From contig VDFB02193867.1 in the NCBI GenBank assembly GCA_007258455.2, forward strand, positions 566,128,661 through 566,192,660: a stretch of DNA of 64,000 nt, in the 5' to 3' direction. The notes under the pieces are model-generated. The model worked only from the letters and a program-made list of their open reading frames with translations. It searched no databases and was not told the origin of the DNA. The DNA comes from Sequoia sempervirens (Eukaryota > Streptophyta > Pinopsida > Cupressales > Cupressaceae). A program made the translations under genes and the position numbers. This document shows positions 12,325 to 22,085 of the stretch, one piece after another (the stretch's first letter is position 1; each line of letters starts with the position of its first letter).

Positions 12325-13110
12325 TGTTTGACATTCTCCAGTTCAGTTTCCAAGAACACAATGATATTTGCAATATGGTATGTTAGAATCTTTAGGAAAG
12401 ATGACCAACCTATTCATAGATGGTAAGAGTAGAAGGCCTTTGTTTAAAAGAAATTAAATTCTCCTTTTACATTCAAGTGGGGGATGAGTAGGAAACTTAA
12501 GTTTTTTCAACTTGTATGGTCATTTTTGTTTGCTAGATTCTCCTTTTTCATGAATGGAAGGAGGAAGAAAACCCATGGGGATCCTAGCATCCTTATCATT
12601 AGAGTTAGGTAATGGTCATTCACGTGGAAGGAGAATGTTCAAGTCAGGAGGATAATCAAAGATCACTGTACCATCATTGTAAAGTCTCCAATATTCAAAA
12701 GGATTCTTGTCAACATGAGGAGGATCTTGATATCCTAGTCCTGTTGTGTTTTCTTCTGTTGGTTTTTTTTCTAGAGGTTGATGAATGTCATGCTCATGTT
12801 TTGTGTTACAACCCTTTTTTCTTAGAATAGTAAATCCTTTTCCATATGTTTTTTCAAGTTTGATGGGAGTGTTTGTGACTTTATGATCATAAAATGGCTG
12901 AGGATGTGGTTGTTGAGAGGAACTAGGGCCACTTGATGGAGGGAACTTAGTTCCTTCATTGATTTCAGGATGTAGGTAGTCAAAGTGATCAAGAGGTGCA
13001 ATAGTAGGAAGATCTTGTGACTTCATGGATGGGTAAAAGGCTGCATTGGCTTTGAGGTTATCAAGATATTCCTTTAGGAACATGTGCATGCTATCATCCA
13101 TCTTCTCCAA
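12325..13110 (-). pseudogene. N1 gag/protease-like remnant
   Basis: The minus strand is open from 13110 (first ATG 13101, MDDSMHMFLKEYLDNL) to 12616, about 160 codons. It has a Pro/Ser/Gln-rich middle (SSGPSSSQQPHPQPF) and a GLGY-containing part that recalls the G-patch next to protease in E2. Beyond the stop, another frame near 12385-12331 gives YCKYHCVLGN, a stop, TGECQTLKD, a decayed retroviral-type knuckle. The relation to E2 gag/protease is by motif only. It probably once encoded a structural protein and is no longer intact. Confidence 0.5.
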
Positions 13111-13229
13111 TGATGTCTACATCAGGAAGAGGACAATAATGAGGAGTTGAAGGAGAATGAGGGAGTTCAAGGTTGATCAAGGAGTGCAAAGATAAGATGC
13201 AAGAAGTAGAAGAAATACAAAGAATGTGG
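13087..13229. repeat. Direct repeat within N1, copy 1
   Basis: This ~140-bp segment (CATGCTATCATC...AGAAGTAGAAG) recurs at 13449-13581 with a few substitutions and a short deletion. The copies lie 362 bp apart in the N1 leader and gag start. The pair duplicates the start of the gag-like ORF, so the leader copy carries a false start region. Confidence 0.75.
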
Positions 13230-13448
13230 AATAGGTGTAAAGGAGACGCATTTATAGGTATGGTTTAAAACTAGCGAGGTTCTATCCAAGGGGGTTTGAT
13301 CTAAGGTGATTTGATCAAACCCTCTTCAATTGGAATCATTAAAATGGAACTTTTTAAGGCTTAAATCGTTATATTTTCTAAAAATATGTGATTTTAGCTA
13401 AAATCTGTTCCTCTCAGGAATTGTAAACCACTATTATGACAACACCCG

Positions 13449-13581
13449 CATGCTATCATCATCTTCTCCAATGATGTCTACATCAAGAAGAGGACAATAA
13501 TGAGGAGTTGAAGGAGAATGAGGGAGTTCAAGGTTGAGAGTAAAGTAAGATGCAAGAAGTAGAAGAAAACAAAGCATCTGG
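13449..13581. repeat. Direct repeat within N1, copy 2
   Basis: Partner of the segment at 13087-13229, upstream in the sense of the element. It could come from unequal crossing-over or from template switching during reverse transcription. Confidence 0.75.
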
Positions 13582-13948
13582 AAAGTAAAACATAAAGCAA
13601 CTACATGAAACTGTAATGTAGGAAATACCCAAAAAATGCCTAAAAATGTTGTTTGAAATGTGCAGGAGCATTGATTTTCCCAGGGTAGTGAATGAGTCCA
13701 CGTACAATGGTTTTTAGTTTTTTTCAGAAAATTTAAAGTAATTTCAATTCTTTTAAAATGCAAACTAAGAATACAAATGTAGATTTTCAGTTTTTCAATG
13801 ATTTGATATGCAAAAATGAAGTCTAAATGAGTCTTTCACTAATGCAATTTGGGAAACCCTAGGATGCAAAAACCTAAATGAATGTTCATGCAAATGAAGC
13901 CTAGGATGCAAAATACAATTGGAATCAGAAAGATAAAGTGCTCAATAA

Positions 13949-13963
13949 GCAGGTTCACCAAAA
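13949..13963 (-). other. Primer-binding region of N1
   Basis: The minus strand reads TTTTGGTGAACCTGC right after the LTR end GGTTCA, as in E1 and E2. It fixes 13964-15585 as the 5' LTR. Confidence 0.55.
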
Positions 13964-15585
13964 TGAACCATCAATTTTATAGGTGTCTATAGGCTACTCT
14001 TGTACTCTTAGGATTTTCACCTAAAAGGAGAGAGGTAGAAACTCAAAATCGACATTGTTCACTCAATCTAATGTATGTATGATGTGATTAAGGATAAATG
14101 AGATGATATAAATGAAACTAAGAAATGTAATTGACAAATTATGAATACAAAACATAAGAAATATGTAATGTTTGAAAACACAATGTGATATGCATGTATG
14201 AACTAAAACATGAACAAATGCAAAACAAAATTGAAGGAAGGTTGAACAAAGTGCAACTAGGAAATGAATGATGAATCTGGAGTGATCTCAATGTTGGAAA
14301 AAATTAGTGAAAATCATTAGTGGGACTCATTTGCCATTGATTGCGAATCAGTCGTACTATTGGAAAAAAGTCCTAAAAACTGGTTTCTGGCTGTCGAGAT
14401 CTAGAATCTAACAGAATCTAGTTTTCCAGCCTTAAGGTGGCACTCATTCACCACTGATGGTGAATCAATCCTCTCCTAAAATTTTATGAAATCAAGGACC
14501 AATTATGTAGCACCAGATCTGCACTTGTCTTCTTGTTGGGTTGACGAAGTCAAATCTACAAAAAACAGACTGTAGGTTGTCTCCAAGATTGAAATAGGGT
14601 ATAGTTGACTTGAAACACTTTCTTGAATTCTTGAACACCTTTCATCACCTAATTGCTTGACAAATCTGCATACACAAGTCTACAAACACACATGTAAAAG
14701 GGGAAAAATGGTTAAGGGTTAGGCTATAGGGATTTTCCTTGGTCAAATCCCACTTTGGTAATAAAACCCTTAATGAAGAAATGGAATGAAATGAAAAAGG
14801 AAAGATGAATCAACAACATGCAAATATCCTAAACTCACCACAACCTTGTTGAAGAAATATGAAGATATGTCATTGGTTGCTCCAAAATGCTTGATTAATG
14901 CTTGATTGAATGATGAAAAGTGTTTGAATATGAATGAATGCTATGATGAATTAGGAGGTTGTAGGAGATTAGAAGATGTAAAATGAGGAGAAAAACACTT
15001 ATTTATACAACCTTATTAACCCAATAATACCTCATCATAGGCTAACATAAGGCAATTTTGAATAAAAACCCGAAAGTAAATTTGAAATATTTTGAATTTG
15101 GGGCCAAGAGGGACTCATTCGCCACCCATGGTGAATGGGTCCCACCTTGGACTTGTAAGTGGGTGTTAGGAATTATCTTGCATTTAATGTTGTTCATCGG
15201 GTTTACATTCAAAAATACACTTAATGAAGCCTTATGAGTGCATAAAGGGGTCATGCAAAGCATTAGAATGGTGTAAATAGTGAAATCAAGCCTAGAAAAG
15301 CATGAAATCTTGTTACAAGACTTTACAACACTTCAAAATAGGACTTGATAAGTGATGAAAAGGTGATTTTTAGGTGAATTGTAATGAAAAGAGTATAGAA
15401 AAGTGTAGAAATGTGTTACAACACTTCACAACACCTTCACAAGATGTCATAATTTGAATTTAAGGACCTAATGTGAATGCATAAGTTACATTGCAACATT
15501 AAATCAAAGAAAAATAGACCAAGTATCATGAGAGAAAGACCTAAAAGACCATGAAAATTTCCAAGAGCCATTTTTCTATGGTACA
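13964..15585 (-). repeat. 5' LTR of N1
   Basis: A 1,622-bp partner of 8536-10163. Dyad motifs lie at 14322-14354, 14439-14472 and 15110-15143, in the same relative places as in the 3' LTR. A TATA-like TATAAATA (minus strand) lies at about 14999-15008. The part from 14523 on also occurs at 41209-42271. Confidence 0.85.
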
Positions 15586-15590
15586 CTTTG

Positions 15591-16532
15591 GTTATACACA
15601 AATGCTTAAAGTTTCCATTTGACAATGAAATATTCACTATCCACCATAGAGGCTTTAACCTATTGTCTTCCAAAGGATACTTTTCCTTAGAATACTTTTG
15701 GCTTGAGCCCATGGAGCCTATAACCCCTCGACAAGACTTCTTTTTCATAGCTTACCAAAAATTCAAAGTAAATAAAATAGCATAATTGTCTCTCTGTGAC
15801 ATGTCCCCATCCACTTCCAACACTCTTATTCTAGATAAAACCATGATTCAACCTAAACAAGATCCAAAAAACCTAGACCAACCAACACCAGAAACCTCCC
15901 TGACATCATGCAAGAGACCAAGAGAAAATGAAAGCAACTTTGTCATGCCTCAAATAAAAAAAGTTTATAAAGAAAAAGAAAAAGTGGATGACCAACCTTC
16001 CATGTTTCCTTCCATTCCTCTCCTTAGGGAAGAAAAGCAACCTATGGTTGATCAATCAATTCCTTCACAAATGCAACTCGACAACAATACTAAAAGAAAC
16101 AGAGGTGCTAGAGAGTGTAGAAGTAGACGTCGTGCCCTTGCTCGCAGGTTACATAATGAATTAAGTATAGAAAATCAAAATATGAACTTGACAGAAGCAA
16201 TGCATGATGACCCTCCTCCCCAACCACAAGAAAATGATCCAATACAACAATCACAACAAGAGTTACACTCTTCATTGGACATTATCATCTTTCCTCTTGT
16301 CGTGATTATTTTGGATGATGATGACGAGATCATTAAAAACAATGAAGAGGTGCATAATGATTTGAACACATTATTTTACTCTTCCATGAGCTTAAATGAT
16401 AAATATCCTATAAAGAGTGTTGAACCTGGTGCTTCCCCTAATTCAAAAGTTTCTCTTGTCCCTCCGGCCAGCTACCCACCCTCACCATATAATGAACATG
16501 ACTGGGAGGAAGATGACTTGCTTGATGGTTGA
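15591..16532 (+). pseudogene. E1 protease-downstream frame, 3' part, with a 248-codon open segment
   Basis: This continues the E1 frame after N1: VIHKCLKFPFDNE ... FIAYQKFKVNKIA, one TAA at 15783, then 248 open codons to a TGA at 16530. The first part resembles the conserved segment after the protease in plant gypsy polyproteins. The 248-codon part begins SLCDMSPSTSNT, contains a basic patch (KRNRGARECRSRRRALARRL, about residues 103-122) that could bind nucleic acid, then a Pro/Gln-rich stretch, a hydrophobic segment (SLDIIIFPLVVIILDDDD) and an acidic end (EHDWEEDDLLDG). I recognise no named domain. It is intact in both long copies, though one stop separates it from the upstream part. Confidence 0.6.
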
Positions 16533-16699
16533 CTCACATTTTCCTTACTAGTCTTTTGTATTTTCTTTTTCTTTTTCTTTTTCATGTACGTAATGTGATC
16601 CCTCGTGATGTTTTGTGTTATGTTCTCTCTCTTTGTGACATTCCTCTATTTTTACCTTCATTCTTCTCTATGTCGTACAATTTTTTTGCCTGTTCTTTT

Positions 16700-17127
16700 C
16701 TCTTTTCTTGTGTTTTCCTTTTGAGGATGATGCAAGGAATTGAGACATTCATGTCTCCTTCATGTTCACCCGAAAGGCCTTTTTCATCTTCTTTGCCCAT
16801 TCTTTTATCTTTTCTTGTGTTTTCCTTTTGGCGATGATGCAAGGCATTGAGACATTCATGTCACCTTCATGTTGACCCAAAAGGCCTTTTTATTTTTCTT
16901 TTCCTGTTCTTTTGTCTTTTCATGTGTTCTCCTTTTTGGGATGACACAAGGCATTGAGACATTCATGTCTCTTTCATGTTGACCCAAAATATTTTTCTTT
17001 CTCTTTCACCTTTTCTTTTTCATTTGGCTTGTGTTTTCCTTTTGGGGATGGTGCAAAGCATCGAGACACCCTATGCATCTTCCATGTTGACAAAAAGGGT
17101 TCTTTCTTTTTCCTTGTTTTTTCTCTC
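16700..17127 (+). repeat. Tandem array of four 107-bp units in E1
   Basis: GATGATGCAAGG-type phrases occur at 16726, 16833, 16940 and 17047, exactly 107 bp apart. Each unit runs through CATTGAGACATTCATGTC, TTCATGTTGACCCAAAAGG and a pyrimidine-rich linker. It is the plus-strand form of the N1 array at 11431-11912. Open frames across it are by-products of the repeat. A copy lies at 43386-43813. Confidence 0.85.
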
Positions 17128-17400
17128 TTTGTGTCATTCTTCTAGTTCTATGTATTTAGGGGATGATGATAGTTCCAATCTCTCTAACAAACATTGTAGC
17201 AACGAACATACTAACCCCAAATCCATAGATCCCATATGTGTTTGGTGTTTTCATTTTGGTGGAAAATCCTTTCTTTTCTTTCTCCTTTCCTTCACATGAT
17301 GTAGCCTTACTTGGAAACATATGACTTGGCATAGGGATTTCCACGTTGTCTCTCATGTCTTCTTTCTTCTTTACATTTTTCATTTTCTACTTTAAAATAA

Positions 17401-18486
17401 TTGCTCATAGTACGGTGTGTAGCATTTCCTTTAAAGTGGGGGCATACATTGACATTATTCTTTTTCATTTTTCTTAGTTCTTAGTGTAGCCTTCTTACTT
17501 CATACAATGCATTTTTTTTCTTTGTGGATGACATTGGGTGTAGTGCCCTTCATGAGCGTGATCTAGCTTAGCATATTTCATTCCTCTTAGTGGCTTGATG
17601 TGACACACTACATCCCCTAAGTTGCGAATTTTCTATTATTTGATTGGTCCTTTCTTGGATACATTAGAAACAATGTTCTTGACCTTACATGAACTAAGCA
17701 AGACTCCTTTGAACATTCTTTACATGTTACATGTTGCATTTTATATGGCCACCTTGCATAACATAGCTTGCATGCCTCTGGTGCCATCACATTTGTTCAT
17801 GAGTTCCAAGCATACGAATTTTTTCTTTTCTCATGAAGCTCAAAAAGTTATTTTCTTTTGTGGCACCTTAGTAAAGTTATTAGGAGGTATAACTTTGGTA
17901 TGGATGAGCAGGAAACTTATTCCAAGTCATGAATTTCTCATAATTGCTCATAGTACGGTGTGTAGCATTTCCTTTAAAGTGGGGGCATACATTGACATTA
18001 TTCTTTTTCATTTTTCTTGGTTCTTAGTGTAGCCTTCTTACTTCATACAATGCATTTTTTTTCTTTGTGGATGACATTGGGTGTAGTGCCCTTCATGAGC
18101 GTGATATAGCTTAGAATAGTTCATTCCTCTTAGTGGCTTGATGTGACACACTACATCCCCTAAGTTGCGAATTTTCTATTCTTTGATTGGTCCTTTCTTG
18201 GATACATTAGAAACAATGTTCTTGACCTTACATGAACTAAGCAAGACTCCTTTGAACATTCTTTACATGTTACATGTTGCATTTTATATGGCCACCTTGC
18301 ATAACATAGCTTGCATGCCTCTGGTGCCATCACATTTGTTCATGAGTTCCAAGCATACAATTTTTTTCTTGTCTCATGAAGCTCAAAAAGTTATTTTCTT
18401 TTGTGGCACCTTATTAAAGTTATTAGGAGGTATAACTTTGGTATGGATGCGCAGGAAACTTATTCCAAGGCATGAATTTCTCATAA
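17401..18486 (+). repeat. Tandem duplication of a 543-bp unit
   Basis: TTGCTCATAGTACGG starts at 17401 and 17944, and a third start (TTGCTCATA) at 18487 is cut off by the RT junction. The period is exactly 543. The unit includes the GTGGGGGCATACATTG phrase and the TATTAGGAGGTATAACTTTGGTATGG phrase that also occurs once in the E2 spacer near 31240, so it is family 3' spacer. The ORFs of 136 and 114 codons inside the units are the same chance frame twice. Confidence 0.85.
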
Positions 18487-18495
18487 TTGCTCATA

Positions 18496-19557
18496 TTTTC
18501 TGGTTATAACTAGCTTGTGGTTAAGGAGTCTGAGCAGTTTAAGACAACTTTCACCACACCATGGGGAATGTATGTCTATATAAGAATTCCATTTGGTCTA
18601 ATAAATGCAGGGGCTACTTTTCAGAGAGCCATGGATGTGGCATTCTCAGATCTCATTAACTTGTTTTTGGTGATCTATCAAGATGACTTGACAACATATT
18701 CTGAAAAGGAAGAGGATCATTGTGAGCATCTGGAGCAGATATTCATTAGAGCCTTGGAATATGGTATTTATTTGAATCCAAAGAAATGTATGTTCAAAGT
18801 ACTAGAGGGAAAATTATTGGGACATATTGTTTCCAAGGATGGAGTAAAAATTGATCCAAAGAGGGTCATTGCAATTGATATAGTTCCACAAGTTCCCCAA
18901 AATGTCAAAGGGATACAGTCCTTTTTTGGTCAGATAAGCTTCTTAAGGAGATTTGTGACAAGTTTTGCTGAGATAGTTCACCCTATCTCCAAAATGCTCA
19001 AGAAAGGAGCCAAAGTTGAATGGGATAAGGATTCTGTGCAGGCTTTCCAAGCCATTAAGCAAGCAATAAAGGAGGCTCATGTGTTAAGAACTCCTAAATT
19101 TTCCAAGCCCTTGCAGATTTTTGCATTTGCTTCATTCCACACAATTGCAGCTATGCTATTACAAAAGAATGCAGAAGATTTTGAGCAGCTTGTAGCCTTT
19201 TTTAGCAAATATTTACAAGCTATAGAACTCAAGTATGATATAAATGAAAAAAAGGCATATGCACTAGTAAAAGCAGTAAAGCCTTTTAGGCCTTATTTGA
19301 TGGGAGCTATTGTAATTGCCTATGTGCCTAATGTTGTTGTTAAGGACATCTTCACACAACAAGAAGTGTCAGGAAGAAGATGTAGATGGATAAATAGGAT
19401 CCAGGAATTCAACATTGAGGTCCAGATTACTAAACTAGTAAGAGGAAAAGGATTGGCCAAGCTCATGGCCCAAAGTAATTTGGAAGAAAATCAGATAAAT
19501 TTGTTAGAAGAAGAGAATAGATCACACCTATGTGATATGGAGCATTCTGAATGGTAG
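18496..19557 (+). pseudogene. Ty3/gypsy reverse transcriptase and RNase H, 5'-truncated
   Basis: The frame is recognisable from FSGYN at 18496, has one TAG at 18511, then 346 open codons. Counting from a GTG at 18517: PFGL at 25-28 followed by NAGATFQRAMD; the catalytic YxDD box as YQDD at 54-57; LNPKKCMF and LLGHIVSKDGVKIDP at the end of the thumb; then an RNase H-type stretch (LQIFAFASFHTIAAMLLQ ... FFSKYLQAIELKYDINEKKAYALVKA). The first catalytic Asp, just before FSGY in this family, is missing, because the sequence begins there. The enzyme would copy element RNA into DNA in the cytoplasm. A 1-base deletion near 19570, relative to the second copy, breaks the linker to integrase. Confidence 0.9.
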
Positions 19558-19690
19558 AAAGATGTGATATTTATTTGTAAAGAATGAAATGTCCTGATAA
19601 TTTAAATGAAAATGAGAAAAGGACATTGAAGTTACATGCTATCAAGTATGTTATTATAGATGGAAGCTCTGGTAGAGAAATGGAGAAGGT

Positions 19691-20782
19691 GTCATGTTGA
19701 AGTGTGTTGACCGAGATCAAGCAAAATAACTTTTGAGGGAGATGCATGGTGGAGTTTGTGGAGGGAATTATATGGCCAAAACAACTGCACATAAGATAAT
19801 GAGGGCTGGATTTTGGTGGCCTACAGTTTTTAAGGATGCACACCAACTAGTGAAGACATGTGATGCCTGTCAATGTTTCTCTAGTAAGTTAAAGTTTTCT
19901 GGTAACTTGCCTTTAAAACCAATTGTAGTACACGCTCCATTCCAGCAATGGGGTATTGATTTTATAGGAGAAATATCATGTAAATCCAGTGGGTGCCACT
20001 CATGGATATTGATGGCTACTAATTATTTTACCAAGTGCGTGGAAGCAATTCCAACAAAGAAAGCTACTAGTAAAGTAGTAATTGATTTCCTAATGAGCAA
20101 TATATTGACTAGATTTTGGTGTCTAGAAAGGATTGTATCAGATAATGAAATGTGTTTTAGGTCTGAGGAATACATTGAATTTTGTGAGAAGCATGGAATC
20201 CAAATTTCTTATTCATCACCATACCACCCACAAAGAAATGGACAGGCAGAATCAAGCAATAAAAGCTTGATGAAAATCATTAAAAGGATCCTGGATCAAA
20301 ATAAAAGGGCTTAGGATTCTAAACTAAGATTAGCAGTCTGGACAGATAGGGTAACTGTGAAGAAGGCTATAGGTTGTGCCCCATTTTACTTGGTTTATGG
20401 GATCAATGCCAGGTTTCCCCAAAATAATTTAATGGAAATGTATAAGTTTGTCCAGATGTATGACAATGAAATTGACGATGAAATGCAATTGAGAGTGGAA
20501 GCTCTTATAGAATTGGACAAATCTAGAAGGGAAGCTCAAAAGAGAAATGCAAAGTTGTAGTTGAAAATAAAGAATTTGTATGACAGGAGGGAAACTGCAA
20601 GGAGTTTCAAAGATGGAGATTTGGTTTTAATGTGGAATGCCAGATTAGAAGATAAAGGGAAACATGGGAAATTTGATACAATCTGGTTGGGTCCATTTTT
20701 TATTAATAGTAAGTGGGGTGAAGACTCTTACTTCCTCCAAGATATGATAGGAGATATTCTTGAACTGCCAATTCATGGATAG
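19691..20782 (+). pseudogene. Ty3/gypsy integrase, with stops
   Basis: The open part from 19733 (193 codons) has the zinc-binding region H5...C43-x2-C46; the second His is Asn (position 12, HGGVCGGN). The catalytic core shows D76 (WGIDFIG), D137 (SDNEMCF) and E173 (GQAESSNKS), 35 residues after the second Asp as in the D,D35E family. After a TAG at 20312 (likely Trp in relatives, RAWDSK) the frame goes on to 20560 (APFYLVYG) and past another TAG to 20782, where KFDTIWLGPF marks the C-terminal module. No chromodomain is seen. The enzyme would insert element DNA in the nucleus. The stops and the lost His make it inactive. Confidence 0.9.
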
Positions 20783-21390
20783 TTCTTGAAGTAGTCTTTT
20801 CCATGAACAGTAGTTTAGGTTTGTATATTTTGTACATATTTTTGGTTGTTTTGTCCAAACAATCCTTTTTGGTTATCTCTACATTTTGGTCTACTTCACC
20901 TAAGATTCTGAATTCAAACTTCCTTCTAGTGGAATGAACGTCCCCAATTGGAGCCACTGTTGGAGCTTCAAATTTTTGCTCCTTATGTTTCATTTCCACC
21001 CTGCCTGGTGTCAAATAGGTCTTTCATGGTGTTTGGAAAATCCTAGGGTTGGGGTTTTAGCCTTCTTTGCATGTGAAACCCTAATGTTTGTTTTTCGCCT
21101 TGGTTGAGGTTTTGTTTCAATGTTAACTTTTGAAGGGCTTTTAAAACATCTTATGCCCCATCATCTCATCTAGGCTTTGGTCCCTTTGGTTTTAATTTTT
21201 GTAGCCTCTGCAGGTTTTATTTTCCCTAAAGTCTAGGTCAGCCTCATGCTAAAGTGTTTTAAAACAACTTATGTCATTGTTTACTGTTGGCCTAGTGATG
21301 TCCCCTTGTCCTTAAATAAGTGTTTTATTTTGCAAAAGTATGGAGCTCGCGATGCCATTGATCATTTGCCTTCAGATATCAACAGTCCCC

Positions 21391-21450
21391 CGCCATCCTG
21401 TGATTAGAAAATTGTAGGATTACAGTATCTCGGGCGGGCGCCATGTGTCC
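21391..21450 (+). repeat. G-box motif repeat 1 of 3
   Basis: A ~60-bp unit: CGCCATC, TGTGAT, TTGTAGGAT, TATCTCGGGCGG, then CCATGTG. Related units lie at 21791-21849 and 22027-22085. Against the AT-rich surroundings these are the most GC- and CpG-rich patches in the window. Confidence 0.6.
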
Positions 21451-21790
21451 TATCTAGGAGATCAAACTTGTGCCATTGTTGATCAACTTCCATTTGATCT
21501 TAGCCCTTGCTTTCTATTTCACAATTAGAAGGTACTCACTTTTTATCTATCGTGAAGCAGCGAGGTGTTGCCACATGTACAGGGTGGGGCCTAAGGAACT
21601 TTTTGTCTGATGTATTTTAAAATGATTTATTGCTTCCATAGCAAAAACATTTAAAATGAGATATTTGATATGGCTGTGGAAATGCATTAAATGATCAAAT
21701 GCCAAGCCAAGGAATTAGGGTAGTAGGTCAAGTCAAAAGGATCTGTGATAGATATTGGAGGTTGAATCTGGTTGCACCCTAGCCATTCCC

Positions 21791-21849
21791 CACCATCTCG
21801 TGATCCAAAACTACAGGATCGCGATATTGCGGGTGACTACCACGTGTCC
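21791..21849 (+). repeat. G-box motif repeat 2 of 3
   Basis: Same unit: CACCATC, CGTGATCC, CTACAGGATCG, ATTGCGGG, ending CCACGTGTCC. It contains a full CACGTG G-box, the binding site of plant bZIP and bHLH factors, and a GATCC/GGATC dyad. Confidence 0.6.
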
Positions 21850-22026
21850 CAGCTGATGAGGCCAAAGGAGTAAAAGGGTGGGTTACTAAAGTGTTTGTGA
21901 GATGCACGTGCTGCAGATCGGTGAAGATGTTTTAATCTTGAGGGAAAAGTAGCTCGAGGGTTAACGATAAGGCTGTTGACTATGTTGAAGGGATGAGATC
22001 ACCGATGTTCAAGATCAACGGTTGCT

Positions 22027-22085
22027 CGCCATCGTGTGATCAGAAGTTGTAGGATTGTGGTATCGCGGGCGACCGCCACGTGGAT
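22027..22085 (+). repeat. G-box motif repeat 3 of 3
   Basis: Same unit: CGCCATC, TGTGATC, TTGTAGGATTG, TATCGCGGGCG, ending GCCACGTGGA with a full CACGTG. It lies about 390 bases upstream of a TATA-like sequence. Confidence 0.6.

Larger units (their letters stand above)
8536..15585 (-). mobile_element. N1: non-autonomous LTR retrotransposon nested in E1
   Basis: A complete element lies on the minus strand: 5' LTR 15585-13964, primer region 13963-13949, internal region of about 3.8 kb, polypurine tract 10178-10164, 3' LTR 10163-8536. Ends are TG...CA. The target duplication is CTTCA (8531-8535) against CTTTG (15586-15590), 3 of 5 matching. Taking out the element and one target copy rejoins the E1 protease frame exactly (PS then VIHKCLKF), which confirms the boundaries. 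The two LTRs differ at about 11 of the first ~130 aligned bases, so the insertion is old. The internal region has a gag-like ORF but no RT or integrase. Confidence 0.85.
3162..18495 (+). mobile_element. E1: non-autonomous Ty3/gypsy-type LTR retrotransposon, interrupted and 3'-truncated
   Basis: Order on the plus strand: 5' LTR (3162-4765), primer-binding region, leader with a LINE-like insert, gag with CCHC-like knuckle and a degenerate protease end, a 7-kb nested element (N1), the rest of the frame (15591-16532), four 107-bp repeats and two 543-bp units. No reverse transcriptase or integrase belongs to it. The normal 3' end (polypurine tract AAAGTGGGGGYTAAA and a TGTACC LTR) is absent, because the sequence passes at about 18496 into the pol of a different element. 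N1 and E2 share its LTR family and 3' spacer motifs, which supports a non-autonomous (LARD-like) family needing enzymes in trans. The right boundary is inferred from the RT junction. Confidence 0.7.

Noticed and set aside
17622..18509. 136- and 114-codon ORFs as a duplicated membrane protein gene
   Set aside because: They are the same chance frame in two 543-bp spacer units that relate to non-coding spacer of E2.
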